Shown here: piece by piece, positions 53,131 through 64,000 of the stretch
How the letters are laid out: the number at the start of each line of letters is the position of its first letter
Numbering within the stretch: the first letter of the stretch is position 1
The notes under the pieces: model-generated
The model's database searches: none
Told to the model about the DNA's origin: nothing
Seen by the model: only the letters and a program-made list of their open reading frames with translations
Position numbers and translations under genes: made by a program
DNA from: Agelas oroides
Taxonomy: Eukaryota; Porifera; Demospongiae; Agelasida; Agelasidae
NCBI GenBank assembly: GCA_949130485.1
Contig: OX422201.1
Span: 6,854,091 to 6,918,090 of the forward strand
DNA length: 64,000 nucleotides
Reading direction: 5' to 3'

Positions 53131-54039
53131 CTGAGAGGATGTCCGGCATTTGGCAAGACAGAGCTCAAACTGGTCTCTGATGGAGGAGTAGAGTGGGTTG
53201 AAGCTCTCAGTGCTGCGGCTCAGAATACTGCGTAGCAATGGTTGCTATGTGTGTGTATGTGTGTTAACACACAGTCACATTCCAACACATGGCAATGATG
53301 TGTTTAGCCTTGAACCCAGGCTTCCATTTCCACTTTTCTCCAGAGCTATGTGACAAACAGAAACCCTGGGTTCAAGGCTATGAAGTGCCTGGTCACATGT
53401 GTCATACTTTGTCAGGATGCAGACAGCATGAGACACAGTGCTCAAAAATAGCACAGCAGCCATTGTCAAGGCAACCACTGCAGTCATATCTTCTGGCCTT
53501 CTCAATGCTACAGCATCCAGATGGAAGCACACTGACCAGGGAACAAAGAAAGCCTAGTGTGTGTGTGTGTGTGAGGGAGAAGGGGAATCAAATAACAGAG
53601 AGGTAGGAGGTGTGTGTATGAGGGAGAAGGAGGGATAAGGTAGCTAGCCCTGAGAAGCTCAGATGTCTCTCAAGTGCTTTAGTGGTTGTCTCTCACCCAG
53701 CTCATCAACAATAATGGTGTGTCCTTGGCGGGAGTTCCTACAGTGCTCCAACTGAGTCATATTCTCCACTGGGATCCAGTGGAACACTGGTAACACACTC
53801 GGCAGCTCATGCTCACCTCCATACTGCAACATAAAGACATTGGTGGATTAGTATAGACAAGCCAGATCCAACCAACCTCATAACTGTTTTTTCTCCTCAG
53901 AGAACAACCCCCCCCCCCCCCCAGCAATTACCTCCCTGAAGCTAATGTAGAAGTAGAATGCAGCCACCAGTATCAACGAAACAGTTCCAATCCACAACCG
54001 CTTTCTCAGCAGAAGCTTGGGAAACGGCACATGTGCCAT
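53131..54039 (-). CDS. Unrecognised small two-pass membrane protein (C-terminus unresolved)
   Basis: Four phase-compatible exons on the minus strand: 54039-53932, 53823-53697, 53507-53408, 53218-53131 (141 codons, open). Residues 1-36 are [16 protein letters not shown] followed by a TM segment, [18 protein letters not shown]. The loop has [16 protein letters not shown], an NMT sequon and [16 protein letters not shown] second TM ([17 protein letters not shown]) follows, then [21 protein letters not shown] possible next exon AAATCCCCAGA starts at 52717 and is followed by a GTAAGT donor. I do not recognise the family. Basic residues before TM1 suggest the N-terminus is cytosolic and the loop lumenal or extracellular. 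It shares an upstream region of about 600 bp with RNFT on the other strand. Confidence 0.6.
53305..53380. mobile_element. Hairpin MITE variant in an intron of the two-TM gene
   Basis: TAGCCTTGAACCCAGG is mirrored by CCCTGGGTTCAAGGCTA across 76 bp. Related by its ends to the TAGTCTCG family; target duplication unclear. Confidence 0.6.
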
Positions 54040-54643
54040 CTCCACCAGCTGCCACACTTCGGATAATGAGCAGGAAAGTCCCCACTATTAAATGTGGGGT
54101 GACCGCATTCCCATATTACAAAATTCCAGTACTCATGTGATTCGCTGGCTGCCTAGCCTGTGCTTGTTAGTCGTCACTGTCCTACCTTCCGCATGTGTCG
54201 CTTTCACGATCCCTGGAGACGCCAGCTAATGTGTGTGAAGATCCGACCGAGTGTTTTCAAAGGTATATAATGTGATGGCGGGGGTTTCTGTCCTTTACTC
54301 TATAACTTGACAGGTGTAAGCCTATGTAGTGGGTGTGCACGTAGAACAGTATGGCTCCACGTGTAGCCCTGTACTACACCAGTTGCCAATCTGTAAGGTT
54401 CTCTGATTGTTAGATAATTTGTTCTCCACATGGACTCTCCGAACCTAGCCTCCTCCCCCTCCCCACCCCCTTCCCATTCTCCCTTTTCCATCCCTGAAAA
54501 TTAAGGCCCAAACTAACTTCTTTTATCTTATGCCTTGAGGGGGGCACAGGCTGGTGAGGGACTGTGCAACCCTGAATCTGTGATCATTTCACAGATCCAA
54601 TTGCACTAATTGATAATTTGTGGCAACTTGGTATGTCTTCTGA
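54040..54643. other. Divergent upstream region, two-TM gene / RNFT
   Basis: About 600 bp between divergent starts. TATATAATG near 54264 could be a TATA-like element. No exon or repeat with support was found; a non-coding first exon of RNFT may lie here. Confidence 0.4.
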
Positions 54644-57502
54644 ATGAGGAAACTGGCTTGTTTCACTTCCTTATCAACCAGGACTGATATGAAGGCTTCC
54701 AGATTGCTGGACATGTCTGAGAGCCATGAAGTCGGCATTGAACTGGAGCCATCCCCCCCTCCGACCCCCAGAATTGGACAGAGAGTCTTTCCCCATCGAA
54801 TACACTCCAGAAGTGCGTCTTGGTCTTTTACAGGTGGCCAGAGACCAGGCAGTAGAGTAGCTTCATTGAACCCTATCACTCCCATAACCTCTGTGATCAG
54901 AGAGTTTGTTGGGCAGGAGCGAGATAGAGACTTAGCCAGTAACCCCGGGATGAGTAGAAGTTCGTCTGAAGTGTCAGTGCCACTAGCCAGGGGACCTTCG
55001 TATGATGACGAGCTGTCGGATACTCCTCTTCACCACCATCTGGGCTCCCAGCAGGATGGGAGGGGGTGGGAGACAGGAGATCGACTTCACTACCAACCTC
55101 CCCCCGTCAATGATGAACAGAATATTGGGTTTGAAGTCAGTGATGGGATTCGATGGCTGGAGCAAAATGCCATCTTCATCATTCTCCTGCTAGTCAAGTT
55201 TGCTTGGTACCACCGATCAGGTATGACCCTAGACTAGTATGACCCCCTTCTGCTCAGGAAGGTAGAAAGAAGGATTTTATCACCAAATCTCCAGTGTTTC
55301 CTAAGGGCTTTAGGTCAGCCCTCATTAGTGGCTGGTTTTCCTGTGAGTGTTTGCCTCACAGCTGTTCTCAATGGTATCGAGATTGCAAGTGATAAATATA
55401 AAAGGCTACCTTTTGAAGCCAGTAAAAAACAGCTTGGACATGTGGAGAATGCTTCTTTTGTCATTACACAGCGATCCTACTTGCTATGTTCTTTATGTGT
55501 GTACCCTCCCCCCTCCCACACGTGCACACACACACCCCATATGTCCCCTCCTCCTTTCTCTTCCTCTCCCCTCCCCTCCCCCTGACACACACAAACAGGT
55601 CTAATGGTGATCCTGGGCATGTTTGGGACCTACTTACAATGCAACCACACAATAAAGAACCAAGTTGCTCGGAAGGTTTGTAGCTGCTATCAACACTGTT
55701 GTGACATAGTCCAACATAAGAATGTTGCTACAGTGGTGAATATTGCACAAAATGCAGACAGAGTACCGTGAATCATTCCCTGTGTCATGTGAATATCTTG
55801 GCACTCCCATAGAGTAATGATTATCCCTAACACTGTAATGTCACCTTTAACATACCCCCACTCCCACACAACATACACACCCCCCACCCACCCCCACCCA
55901 CCTCCACACAACACACATACACAGAATAAAAGAGAGAAAAAAGTTCTCCTTTTGATCGTGGTGTTCTTAGCTCTCAATATCTCCTTCCTCTACTACGTAT
56001 TCTGGGATCAACAATTATACAGCTGGTAAGTCCCTGTACGATTTATGGCTAGCCACGATACATTGCCACTAATTTCCCCTCCTTCTCGCTCTCAACCCCT
56101 TCTCCCCTTTCCCTCTGTCCTCCCCTCCCTCTTCCACCCCCCTTCCTTGCCATGCACACATGCAGTTTAATATTCCAGTCACCGCACTTCACTGTTGATT
56201 TATGGAATCTCTTGTGGTGTATTTGGGTCACGGGTGAGTCACATCACTGCCTTATATGGTAACTACAGGTGAACAATGTTAATGTATCTGCATTTCAGAT
56301 TACATCATTCGATTTGTCACCATGGCACTCAAGGCCTTGATTGCTGCATCTTTTCTCCGTATTTTACCCAGCAGAAAAAAGGTAAACTTGATGATTTGAG
56401 ATACACCACTTTCCCTCCACAATACTCCCACCTTGATCAATACTCTCCTCCCCCACTCACACACTCACACACTCACACACACACACTCACACACTCACAC
56501 ACACACTCACACACTCACACACTCACAGAGCAAATACTACATGCTGCTAGAGTACCTCTCAAAGTTCTACCGCACATTAGTGTCCACACCCCCCTGGTTC
56601 CGCTACCTCTCCAATGCACACAACTCGGGGGCAGTCTTTGCTGTCATCATAACTGCTGCATACCTCATGATAAAGGGAGGGGTCATCTTCTCCCGGCTCA
56701 GAGAACTGTTCAGAGCTTTCGTCAACTTCCTACAAGATCCAGTGAGTACCTACAATTGATCTACCATAGTTCTATAGAAGTGAATGCTTTTTGTCGTTTT
56801 CTTTGCATGAGTTTGAACAAGGTATTGAACCTAGCCATAGTCTTCTCATGCTATTGCAAATGATAAAGAGTTGGGGCAAGGCCAGGGAATGAACCCATTC
56901 AATATATTGTGGTCTTGATGGTACTGGCCCTTGCAAAACAGTTGCTGACAGGACTTCCTCAGTTGTTGGGGGCTTTAGTGGGAAGAGTGACCTGAGGAGG
57001 AGGATGTACTTGTAGACTATTCGACTTCTTTCCTGCAGATGTATGGTACAACTGCCTCAAGAGAGGAGCTCTCAGCATGCAACAATACATGTGCTATTTG
57101 CCAGGAAGACTTTACTGCTCCTATCATGCTCAAGTGTCGAGTGAGTAGTTGGGAGGGAGGGGGAGAGTCGTGATATAATGATGGTGCATTATCTCGTCCT
57201 GTTGTATTACATGAGAAGGCAATCAGCTATCTCTTGTGGATGCATTTCATGGTTACTTTACATATCACATGTCTCATGGCATGTATCAACATTCTGAACT
57301 CTCTCCTTTCTCCACACACACACACACATATATACATATGCACATCACATGCACATCACATGCACACCAGCACATATTCTGTGAGGACTGTGTATTGCAA
57401 TGGTTTGACAAGCAGACAACGTGCCCACTGTGTCGAGCACCCATTGCAAGTGATCCCAAATGGAGAGACGGCTCGACAACCACATGGCCTGAACTCTTCT
57501 GA
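54644..57502 (+). CDS. RNFT: RING finger and transmembrane domain protein (RNFT1/RNFT2-like E3 ligase)
   Basis: Membrane E3 ubiquitin ligase of the ER. Exons: 54644-55220, 55599-55675, 55925-56025, 56166-56233, 56299-56381, 56529-56741, 57039-57140, 57371-57502 (450 aa; the ATG at 54689 is an alternative start, since an acceptor-like ATCAACCAG precedes it). The N-terminal 160 residues are Ser/Pro-rich and disordered. A multi-pass region follows (AIFIILLLVKF, LMVILGMFGTYL, VLLLIVVFLALNISFLYYV, LLWCIWVTDYIIRFV, AVFAVIITAAYLMI). The C-terminal C3HC4 RING is CAICQEDFTAPIMLKCR, then HIFCEDCVLQWFDKQTTCPLC. The order, with RING near the C-terminus, and the DYIIRFVTMALKA segment match RNFT proteins. 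Which vertebrate paralogue is closest cannot be told. Confidence 0.9.
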
Positions 57503-57682
57503 ATTCCCACCCTCCTCCCTCCCTCCCTCTCTCTCTCTCTCTCATCACTCATTCCTCACTCATTACAGTCTCATCACAGCCATATTACCATGAGAGCATA
57601 TAATATATATATGTATACATTGTGATTCTATATGCAATTTTGTGTTACCAGCCGCATCACGTGACATGTATGTCACGTGCCT

Positions 57683-58648
57683 ATGGCTCTCACGAGTGAA
57701 GGCTGCGGTTGTAAGGGGATAAGGACGTGCCTTGTGTGTGAAGGACAGAATACGTCTATTCATGTCGCGAAGGAACCAGTTGCGAGTTTCTACCAGTGTC
57801 ACAACTGTGGAAATATTCTCAACGAAGAAAAGGTTTGCGTTGAGCCTAGTGCCCCGCCTCTCTTTACCTGCGGCAGAAGTCTGCACTGCAGGCCAACCGC
57901 ACCCGCCCTGCAGGCTCGTTGTACCGTAAAGGGATTACCGTTCGAGGGGGTCACGGTGGTGAAGGAGTTTGTCAGCTGCGAAGAGGAAGAGAAGATTACC
58001 AACGACATTGATAGGAGTGCCTGGGCGGAGTCTCAGTCAGGGAGGAGGAAGCAGGTGAGACGCGCAGTCTAGGAGGGAAGCCTGTCAAGTGGGTTGGGGG
58101 GAAGTTCATCTCTCGTTCTTTTTCCTCAGGACTATGGTCCAAAGGTGAACTTCAAACGGCAAAAGGTGAAACTGGGCAGTTTCAATGGCCTCCCTCCGTT
58201 CAGCAAGCCACTGGTGGAGCACATGCATCAAAGTGTGCCAGAGTTACATGACTTTGTTCCTGTTGAGCTGTGTACTCTGGAGTACTGTCCCACAAGAGGA
58301 TCAGCCATTGATCCTCACCTAGATGATGAGTGGCTGTGGGGGGAGAGACTGGTCACCCTCAACCTCCTTTCCTCCACAATTCTCACCTTCTCCTACCCTC
58401 CCATTGAGGTTCTTGTGCCCCTCCCACAGCGGGCATTGGTGGTGGTAAGTGGCCCTGCTCGTCACACATGGCTACATTCCATCAAGCGGCAGCATATTGT
58501 GTCAAGGAGAGTGGGGATCACACTGAGGGAGCTGTCTTGTGAGTTTTTGCCTGGAGGAAAGGAGGAGGAGATGGGGAAATATGTGTTGGAAATTGCAAAG
58601 CACTTTCAGGGACAACCTATCAATTTCAGACCTGCTATACTTCAATAG
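57683..58648 (+). CDS. ALKBH4: ALKBH4-type Fe(II)/2-oxoglutarate dioxygenase
   Basis: Two exons, 57683-58054 and 58130-58648 (296 aa; human 302). The N-terminal GCGCKGIRTCLVCE and YQCHNCGN form the Cys cluster typical of ALKBH4. SQSGRRKQDYGPKVNFKRQK bridges the exons and is nearly identical to the vertebrate segment. The iron ligands are HLD in IDPHLDDEWLWGERLVTLN and a distal His in ARHTWLHSIKRQHI; the 2-oxoglutarate-binding Arg lies in RRVGITLRELS. ALKBH4 is known to demethylate actin Lys84 and affect actomyosin dynamics, and N6-methyladenine activity has been reported. The start ATG at 57683 lies next to the conserved CGCKG motif. An actin-regulating gelsolin gene lies about 4 kb downstream, which is probably chance. 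Confidence 0.96.
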
Positions 58649-58995
58649 CGTACTGTATTAAAGATACCAACTTGATGACTGAGTCAGAGGAAGAGAGCTT
58701 GGATGGTCCGATTCATCAACCCAAACACGTTGGGGGTCCAAGATGGTGTGGGAAAACAATTCAAAGAAAGACATTAATTTACATGGACCTATGTATGGGC
58801 ACACAGTAGAACTACATCAATAACCATTAAAAGGCCTGCATGTACAGCGACCCACTGCACACAGGATGTGTTTCAGCCAATGCCGTTATCAGCTATATAC
58901 ACACCAGCATGCATAGTTTGTAATACTTCTTGAACATAGGTAGAGCAGAGATTGCAAATTATGAAAAAGAGAGAGTTTGTGCATGAGCATCTTGA
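58649..58995. other. Convergent 3' region ALKBH4 / BRAP
   Basis: 347 bp holding both 3' UTRs. No repeat, RNA gene or coding frame is supported. Confidence 0.45.
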
Positions 58996-61900
58996 TCATT
59001 TCTTCTTCCTTGATTTGCGTGTGTGGGTGCCTCCCCCTCCAGAGGCACCCTGTGTCACCACCACTTGCCCCTCCTGGATCTCCTGAGGAATTGGACAAGA
59101 AATCTGAGCCTTAAGGGGATCAGTTTTCACAGGTGACAGACAGTAATGTAGGACATGCACCAAGTTTACTAGAGCCACTAGGTGTACTGATCTGGTAATA
59201 CTCATAAGGTGGGGGGCAAGGAGACCAGTATTAGCTACTGAGCAATGAGGTATAGGTAGCATTGACCTATCCCTCCTGATCAGCACCTGCTGGTCATTGA
59301 GGTCTGACCTGTCTCGTCTCTTCTGGGGAGTCTGCAATCTTCTTCTGAGTCTCAAGGTAGAACATGAGGTCCCTCACCTGGTCCTGCAGCTCCTTCATCT
59401 CCTACAGGTCAAGTATCAACCCACCTACGTGACACCTGGTCACATTGAAAGCTGAAGTGAGGGGCGGACCTGCTCTTTCTGTTGGATGGTGACGTCAATC
59501 TTCTTCTCGAGTTCACTCACACGGTCTCTCCATGCCTTCTGATTATCAGACAGACACTTGTTCATCTGTAGACAGAAATAAAACAAATTGACCCCCACTC
59601 CCTTCCTCCTCCTCAAAACAGACCTCCTTCTCCTCTTTCAATTCAGCTGTTAGCTTGGATACTTTTGCCTGTAGCTGAAGAGAATACATCAACACTGCTA
59701 CACAGGCTAATTTTGGGCCGGATACTTTAGTCACACAACACAACTCTTAGAATAAAATGCACCCCGTGATTCACCCCGTGGTTCGTTACCTTTGCTGTTT
59801 TCTTTTCGTTGCTCTTCTTTTCTCTCTCTAGTTCAGTCAAGTATTCTTCCAATTTCTCTTTGTCCATTACCGCACTGCGACAACGTGATTCCATCACTGT
59901 TAGCTATGTGTGCATGTGTGGTGTGTGTGCATCAATGATCTAGGTGATACACAGAGGTTGTCCTACCTCCTCTGGGTAAAGCATGCTCCAGTACCAGACA
60001 CCAGTACTGACCTTATCATTGGCCTCCTTTTCCACTCGCAAGAGTTTCTCTTCAAAGAACAGCCTCTGGGACTCCAGCTGGCTAGTCAACAGGTATGTGT
60101 ACTGAGAGAGAAACAATCTGTTCAGACGTGATCAAACCACACGCTCAGTCTCCCTATGTACCTCCAGCTGTAGTGAGTCAATCTTTTCATCATCTGCAAT
60201 CTGCAGTGTGGAATGCACAGTACATGATATCTTATACTTACATACAACATACCATGTATGCTCAGCCTCATTCCCAAACTGTTTGGAAATGAGGTGCCAG
60301 TCTGGGAATGAGGCTGGTAACCCACCATGCCACCCTGTCCAGCTACTTCGACCAGCTTCCCATCCTCCTTGTTCTGGACCAGCCTGTGCACATAGTTGTC
60401 TAGAAGACAGAGACGGGGGGAGGGGAGGTGATGCAATGACCTCCATTAACAACACACAATATTCACCTCCAATGTAGTCCCATACTCGCTGTGTGCCCAG
60501 CTGCATTGAAAACGTGTGCTGTGTTTCCACAAAGTGGCTGTGGGGTAGTACCAAGTAACAGTGCATAAGAATGGGCGGATAGAGTAAGAGCATGTAACTA
60601 CGTAAAATTCGAAACCGGGCGGAATTTACCGCAAGTACAAAAAATAGTAACATTTACTGCACAGCTGTGCATAGACATAAGCCATTGTTGCTAAGCATGT
60701 GACCAGGTGTTCCTGGACTACGGGCTTCTATTGGAGTTACACGTTCTTACTCTAGTCACCCGTTCTTATGCGCTCTTGTACCAAGCAGTGATGTGGTATA
60801 GAGTTGGTATGCTTACTTGCGTGAATGGCCGCCCACGTATCTCCCACAGCCAATGTGACCACATATTAAGCATATCCACAGATCCTGTAAATCAAAAAAG
60901 TGCTCAGTGAATGTAACACTGTTCTGATCCATGGTGTAACACAACAGTATGGAGACACTACCTCTTTAGAATCACACGAGAAGCACGTATTGTCTCCACT
61001 GGGTTCCGGAGTCTGGGTGTACCGACACACGGGACATCTGGGAGCAGTTTGTTTACGCAAGACTGAACGGGGCACAATGGCTAAATGGAGTCTAACTTAC
61101 GTTGAGTCCTCCCAGTGTGTCAGACAGTCTGTATGGAAGCAGTGGTTGCAGAGGATTGTCAGAACTGACTCATCCTAGAAACGGGATGGAGGGGGGATAG
61201 AAAGGTCACTGAAAAGTTACTGTAGAATGAGACATGCAGCCTTCCCCGCTCACACTCCCCTCCTCCCCTCCTCCTCCCTCCTCCCTCTTCCCACTTTCCC
61301 TCTCCACATACCAATCTCTCCAAGCACACAGGGCAGGAGGGCAGCTCTGTCAGGCCAGGGCTCGCCAGTGCTGCTCCTTGTGAAGACTTTAAAATCTCCA
61401 GCCGGCTGACATACACCAACTGACAAACTGTCTTCTCCAGTGAGTTGTACCGGCAGCCATTGTATGTGCTGTAGAACTGCTCTGCTAATGACTGCATGCA
61501 TTGTGTTGAGTAATGGTAACACACTTTTGACTTACCACCTGAAGTAGAAACGTTTGCAAGAGACAACTTGGATTGATGACAACAGACGCTATACCTTTTC
61601 CTTGAATTTGATAAGCAGCATGTACTGATTGGGAGTGGAGTCTCGGATGACTCGTAAACTGTGGATATTTGCTCTGTGCACACAGTGGAGGGTACTGGGT
61701 CAATATTAGCGAGTACATCTTCTACCGTGTTGCTTACTTTGCAGGAGAGAGAAATTCAAGCATGTCTGACAGTTGCATGTGAGCAGGAACACACAAAATG
61801 CACACCAGCTCGCTCACGGGTTGCTCTACAGAGGGGCTATGTGTGTGTGTGAGTGTGGGAGGTGGAGGGGAGAGGGAGGGGGGGGGGGGGGGGGGGGGGG

Positions 61901-62714
61901 GGGCATGAAAGGCAACATCAAGGTTTAGTGAACTCTCAGTGGGCTCCCACCGGTGCGTGTACAGGTGCAATACGCCCTTGATGCACTCTACTGCAGGTAT
62001 GCCGGAGAAGAAGGCTATTCTGTCTCGTGGAAGAGGAGGGGTGCCCTCCCTCTTCCCCCCGGCCATGCCCAAAGACGGGGTGGTGGATGTGGCTTCGGCG
62101 TAAGTCATCTCATCAGCTGTGTAGGAATGAGGGAGACTATGAGATGGGCAGTAAAAAGTACTGTGAGTGTACTAGCCACACTGGTACACAAAGACGGTAC
62201 ATAACGTTTCCCTGCCTTTTGGGGTGTACGTTTCAATGCTAATGTCACACAGACTTCTCTGGCCGAGTGCCTCTCTCACTGTTTCAGCTGTTGTACCTAC
62301 ATGTGTGTGCATGTGTGCACCTGGGATCCATAATCTAAATCTACACATTACAACAGCATATCATGCATAACTGCCCCCCCACTTCACCCCATCCCACCAA
62401 GGTGGTGGATCGATTTCCATTAATAGCAGAACGTTAGCATCCGTAAGCTATACAGTGATTTATACGGTTAGGGTAGGGTTAGGGTTGGGTTAGGGCTGGT
62501 ATAAATACCGTATAGCATACGGCTTGTGGTGGATCAAGGTACCTTGAGACTCGTCTTGCATGTCAGCGTTAAAAAGCAGGTCTTTTGTGCCTTGTGGCAA
62601 GCTGTCCACTTCAAATCTGATCACAATACAGTCTGGTACAACAGTACTGGAGTCGCAGAGATAGGTTGCAAGAGATTCCTGGCTAAGCTTCTGCTTTTCA
62701 GCCATCAAGGACAT
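58996..62714 (-). CDS. BRAP: BRCA1-associated protein (BRAP/IMP), RING, UBP zinc finger and coiled-coil E3
   Basis: Ras-responsive E3 ligase that restrains KSR/MAPK scaffolding in vertebrates. The minus-strand order follows human BRAP: the first exon begins at 62714 ([19 protein letters not shown]); [21 protein letters not shown] near 62020-61955; RRM-like [21 protein letters not shown] near 61640; [17 protein letters not shown] and [14 protein letters not shown] near 61420-61310; [24 protein letters not shown] near 61160 and [19 protein letters not shown] near 61040; UBP finger [16 protein letters not shown] near 60880; [20 protein letters not shown] near 60530; coiled coils from 60200 to 59400; [19 protein letters not shown] (59401-59309); last exon 59082-58996 ending [10 protein letters not shown]. 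Not every splice site was resolved. It is divergent from gelsolin with about 210 bp between starts. Confidence 0.93.
61878..61903. repeat. Poly-G tract (26 G) in a BRAP intron
   Basis: An uninterrupted run of 26 G on the plus strand (C on the coding strand), able to form a G-quadruplex and prone to length variation. It lies between the exon at about 61955-62020 and the RRM-coding exons. Confidence 0.9.
62466..62496. repeat. Interstitial telomere-like repeat
   Basis: GGTTAGGGTAGGGTTAGGG followed by TTGGGTTAGGG, about four to five degenerate TTAGGG units, in the first BRAP intron. Confidence 0.7.
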
Positions 62715-62926
62715 GTGTCGATATCATGAGAGGGTGGTCCCTTCGCGATAGTCTCGTTCCGCAGCCGTCAGTGTTCTGGGAACAAGAGCGTTAATAATTA
62801 AGGTTGACTGCGCATGCGTAGCCGATGCTATAAAATCAAAATTCTTGTCATTCCGACGCTCCTGCCCGCAAGGTCTTTTGCTGTTAGATCTGAGTGTTAC
62901 TTTGCGTGCAGTACAGTAGTGCAGCT
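62715..62926. promoter_or_regulatory. Bidirectional promoter BRAP / gelsolin
   Basis: 212 bp between divergent starts. It contains an NRF1-like TGCGCATGCG at 62809-62818, followed closely by TATAAAATC near 62829. A MITE-end-like TAGTCTCGTTCC lies near 62750. Confidence 0.5.
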
Positions 62927-64000
62927 ATGGCTGGTCTCGTGAAGGCAAAGAAGTATGACTGGAAGGACAGTAACCTCGCCCTGTTTGGCTCTGACACGGA
63001 GCGCAAGGTAAAACGTGTGCGCGATCGCTATCCGCCAATCCTAGCATGAGCTTTTACCTCCTTTCCACAGGTGAAGAAAGATGCTGCTGAGACCGAAAAG
63101 GCATGGAGGGGAGCCGGTCAGGATGTCGGAATCAAGATCTGGAGGATCGTCAAGTTCAAGGTAGGTGCAGCCACGGACTGCCTGTTGCATGATCACAATC
63201 CTCCTTGATGCATCTGGTATCTCGTGTTGTGTGGCTCTATGCAGGTGAAGGATTGGCCCAGGGAAGAGTATGGCAAGTTCTACAATGGCGACTCTTACAT
63301 TATCCTCAACACATACAAGGAGGCTGACTCGGACGTAAGATGGTGCTGTTTGGCTGTTTGTGTCTCGTTTGCGGCATTCATATATAAACCACCTGATTTG
63401 GTTGTCAAACAGTGGGGCACTATTTCTCTTTTGCTGTTGTCAAGTGAATTTATCACTTTAATCCTTTCTTGTATAGGAGCTGCTGTACGACTTGCACTTT
63501 TGGATTGGCCAATACTCGACGCAGGACGAATATGGGACGGCTGCCTACAAGACAGTCGAGCTAGACACGCTGGTGAGGCCACAAGAATTCTCATACCATG
63601 TCTGCCAAATTACATTACCCCAACTCAAAGTTTATGTGGTACATGATCAAAGTATTGTACTGTGATTTCCATGGAGTGCCCTCAATGGTGTTCAGGTATG
63701 CTATTATACTATGTGGCTTTCCAAGTTGGCACTGCACAAAATGTCCTTATAAGCTATCGTCCAGGCTGTGTACTACTATATCTATGTTGGTACCAATTGT
63801 TTGTCCAAATGTATGGTTTCAATTGAAGCGCATGAAAGCTCTCCTGTTCCCTCCCTTGTAGCTGGACGACAAACCAGTTCAGCATCGTGAGGTCATGAAT
63901 CATGAGTCGGACCTCTTCAAAACATACTTCAAGTCCATCACCCTTCTGGAGGGAGGGTAGGTCTCCCCCACATACACACACACAGTCACATACACACAAA
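62927..64000 (+). CDS. Gelsolin/severin family actin-binding protein (5' part; continues past window)
   Basis: Calcium-regulated actin severing and capping protein. Exons: 62927-63007, 63071-63160, 63245-63334, 63477-63572, 63862-63956, all frame-consistent. The N-terminus is [20 protein letters not shown], then [15 protein letters not shown], and the first gelsolin repeat [74 protein letters not shown]. These are the classic gelsolin-domain 1 blocks. The N-terminal extension of about 45 residues before domain 1 resembles invertebrate gelsolins and severins. Total domain number is unknown because the gene runs off the window. The last visible donor is GTAGGT at 63957. Confidence 0.93.

Noticed and set aside
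52648-53238. His-Thr and Cys-Val repeat proteins
   Set aside because: These are translations of a degenerate TG repeat.
1-64000. tRNA, rRNA, retroelement or virus-like genes
   Set aside because: I saw no reverse transcriptase, integrase, capsid-like frame, LTR pair or cloverleaf that I could support anywhere in the window.

Overview
The window looks like animal nuclear DNA, most likely from a sponge or another early-branching metazoan. Genes are packed tightly on both strands and split by many short GT-AG introns, often 60-300 bp. The gene set is animal-type: a ciliary dynein assembly factor, BRAP, RNFT, ALKBH4, gelsolin and adhesion GPCRs. Small hairpin MITEs and minisatellites fill many introns. 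The sponge assignment is inference from compactness and gene style, not proven here.

Layout. 1-569: 3' end of a GOLD-domain gene (+). 1003-4010: ESS2/DGCR14 (-), with a 24-copy 37-bp minisatellite in an intron. 4295-7533: DNAAF11/LRRC6 (+), sharing a 284-bp divergent promoter with ESS2. 7701-13227: RFC2 (-), with about 2.1 kb of 37-39-bp minisatellite in its last intron. Its first coding exon is split by a 1,328-bp TIR transposon that carries a perfect 8-bp target duplication. 14784-37587: a 57-exon adhesion GPCR with 38 Ig-like domains, 2 EGF domains, 2 hormone-receptor-like domains, GPS and 7TM. 38061-48539: a tandem paralogue with 11 Ig domains. 48785-51480: two tandem small secreted proteins resembling ependymin-related proteins. 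53131-54039: an unrecognised two-TM protein (-). 54644-57502: RNFT-type transmembrane RING E3 (+). 57683-58648: ALKBH4 (+). 58996-62714: BRAP (-). 62927-end: gelsolin/severin family gene (+), cut by the window edge.

The most striking system is the pair of adhesion GPCRs. Each has many Ig domains, nearly all encoded by single phase 1-1 exons. In the first gene ten A-type and nine B-type exons alternate in ~800-815-bp units that are almost identical. A three-exon C-D-E block is also repeated. Summing all predicted exons gives an uninterrupted frame in both genes (14,988 nt, 4,995 aa; and 6,072 nt, 2,023 aa), so the models are internally consistent. Fast-evolving repeated Ig exons on a signalling receptor would suit a self/non-self or cell-recognition role. 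That role is a hypothesis.
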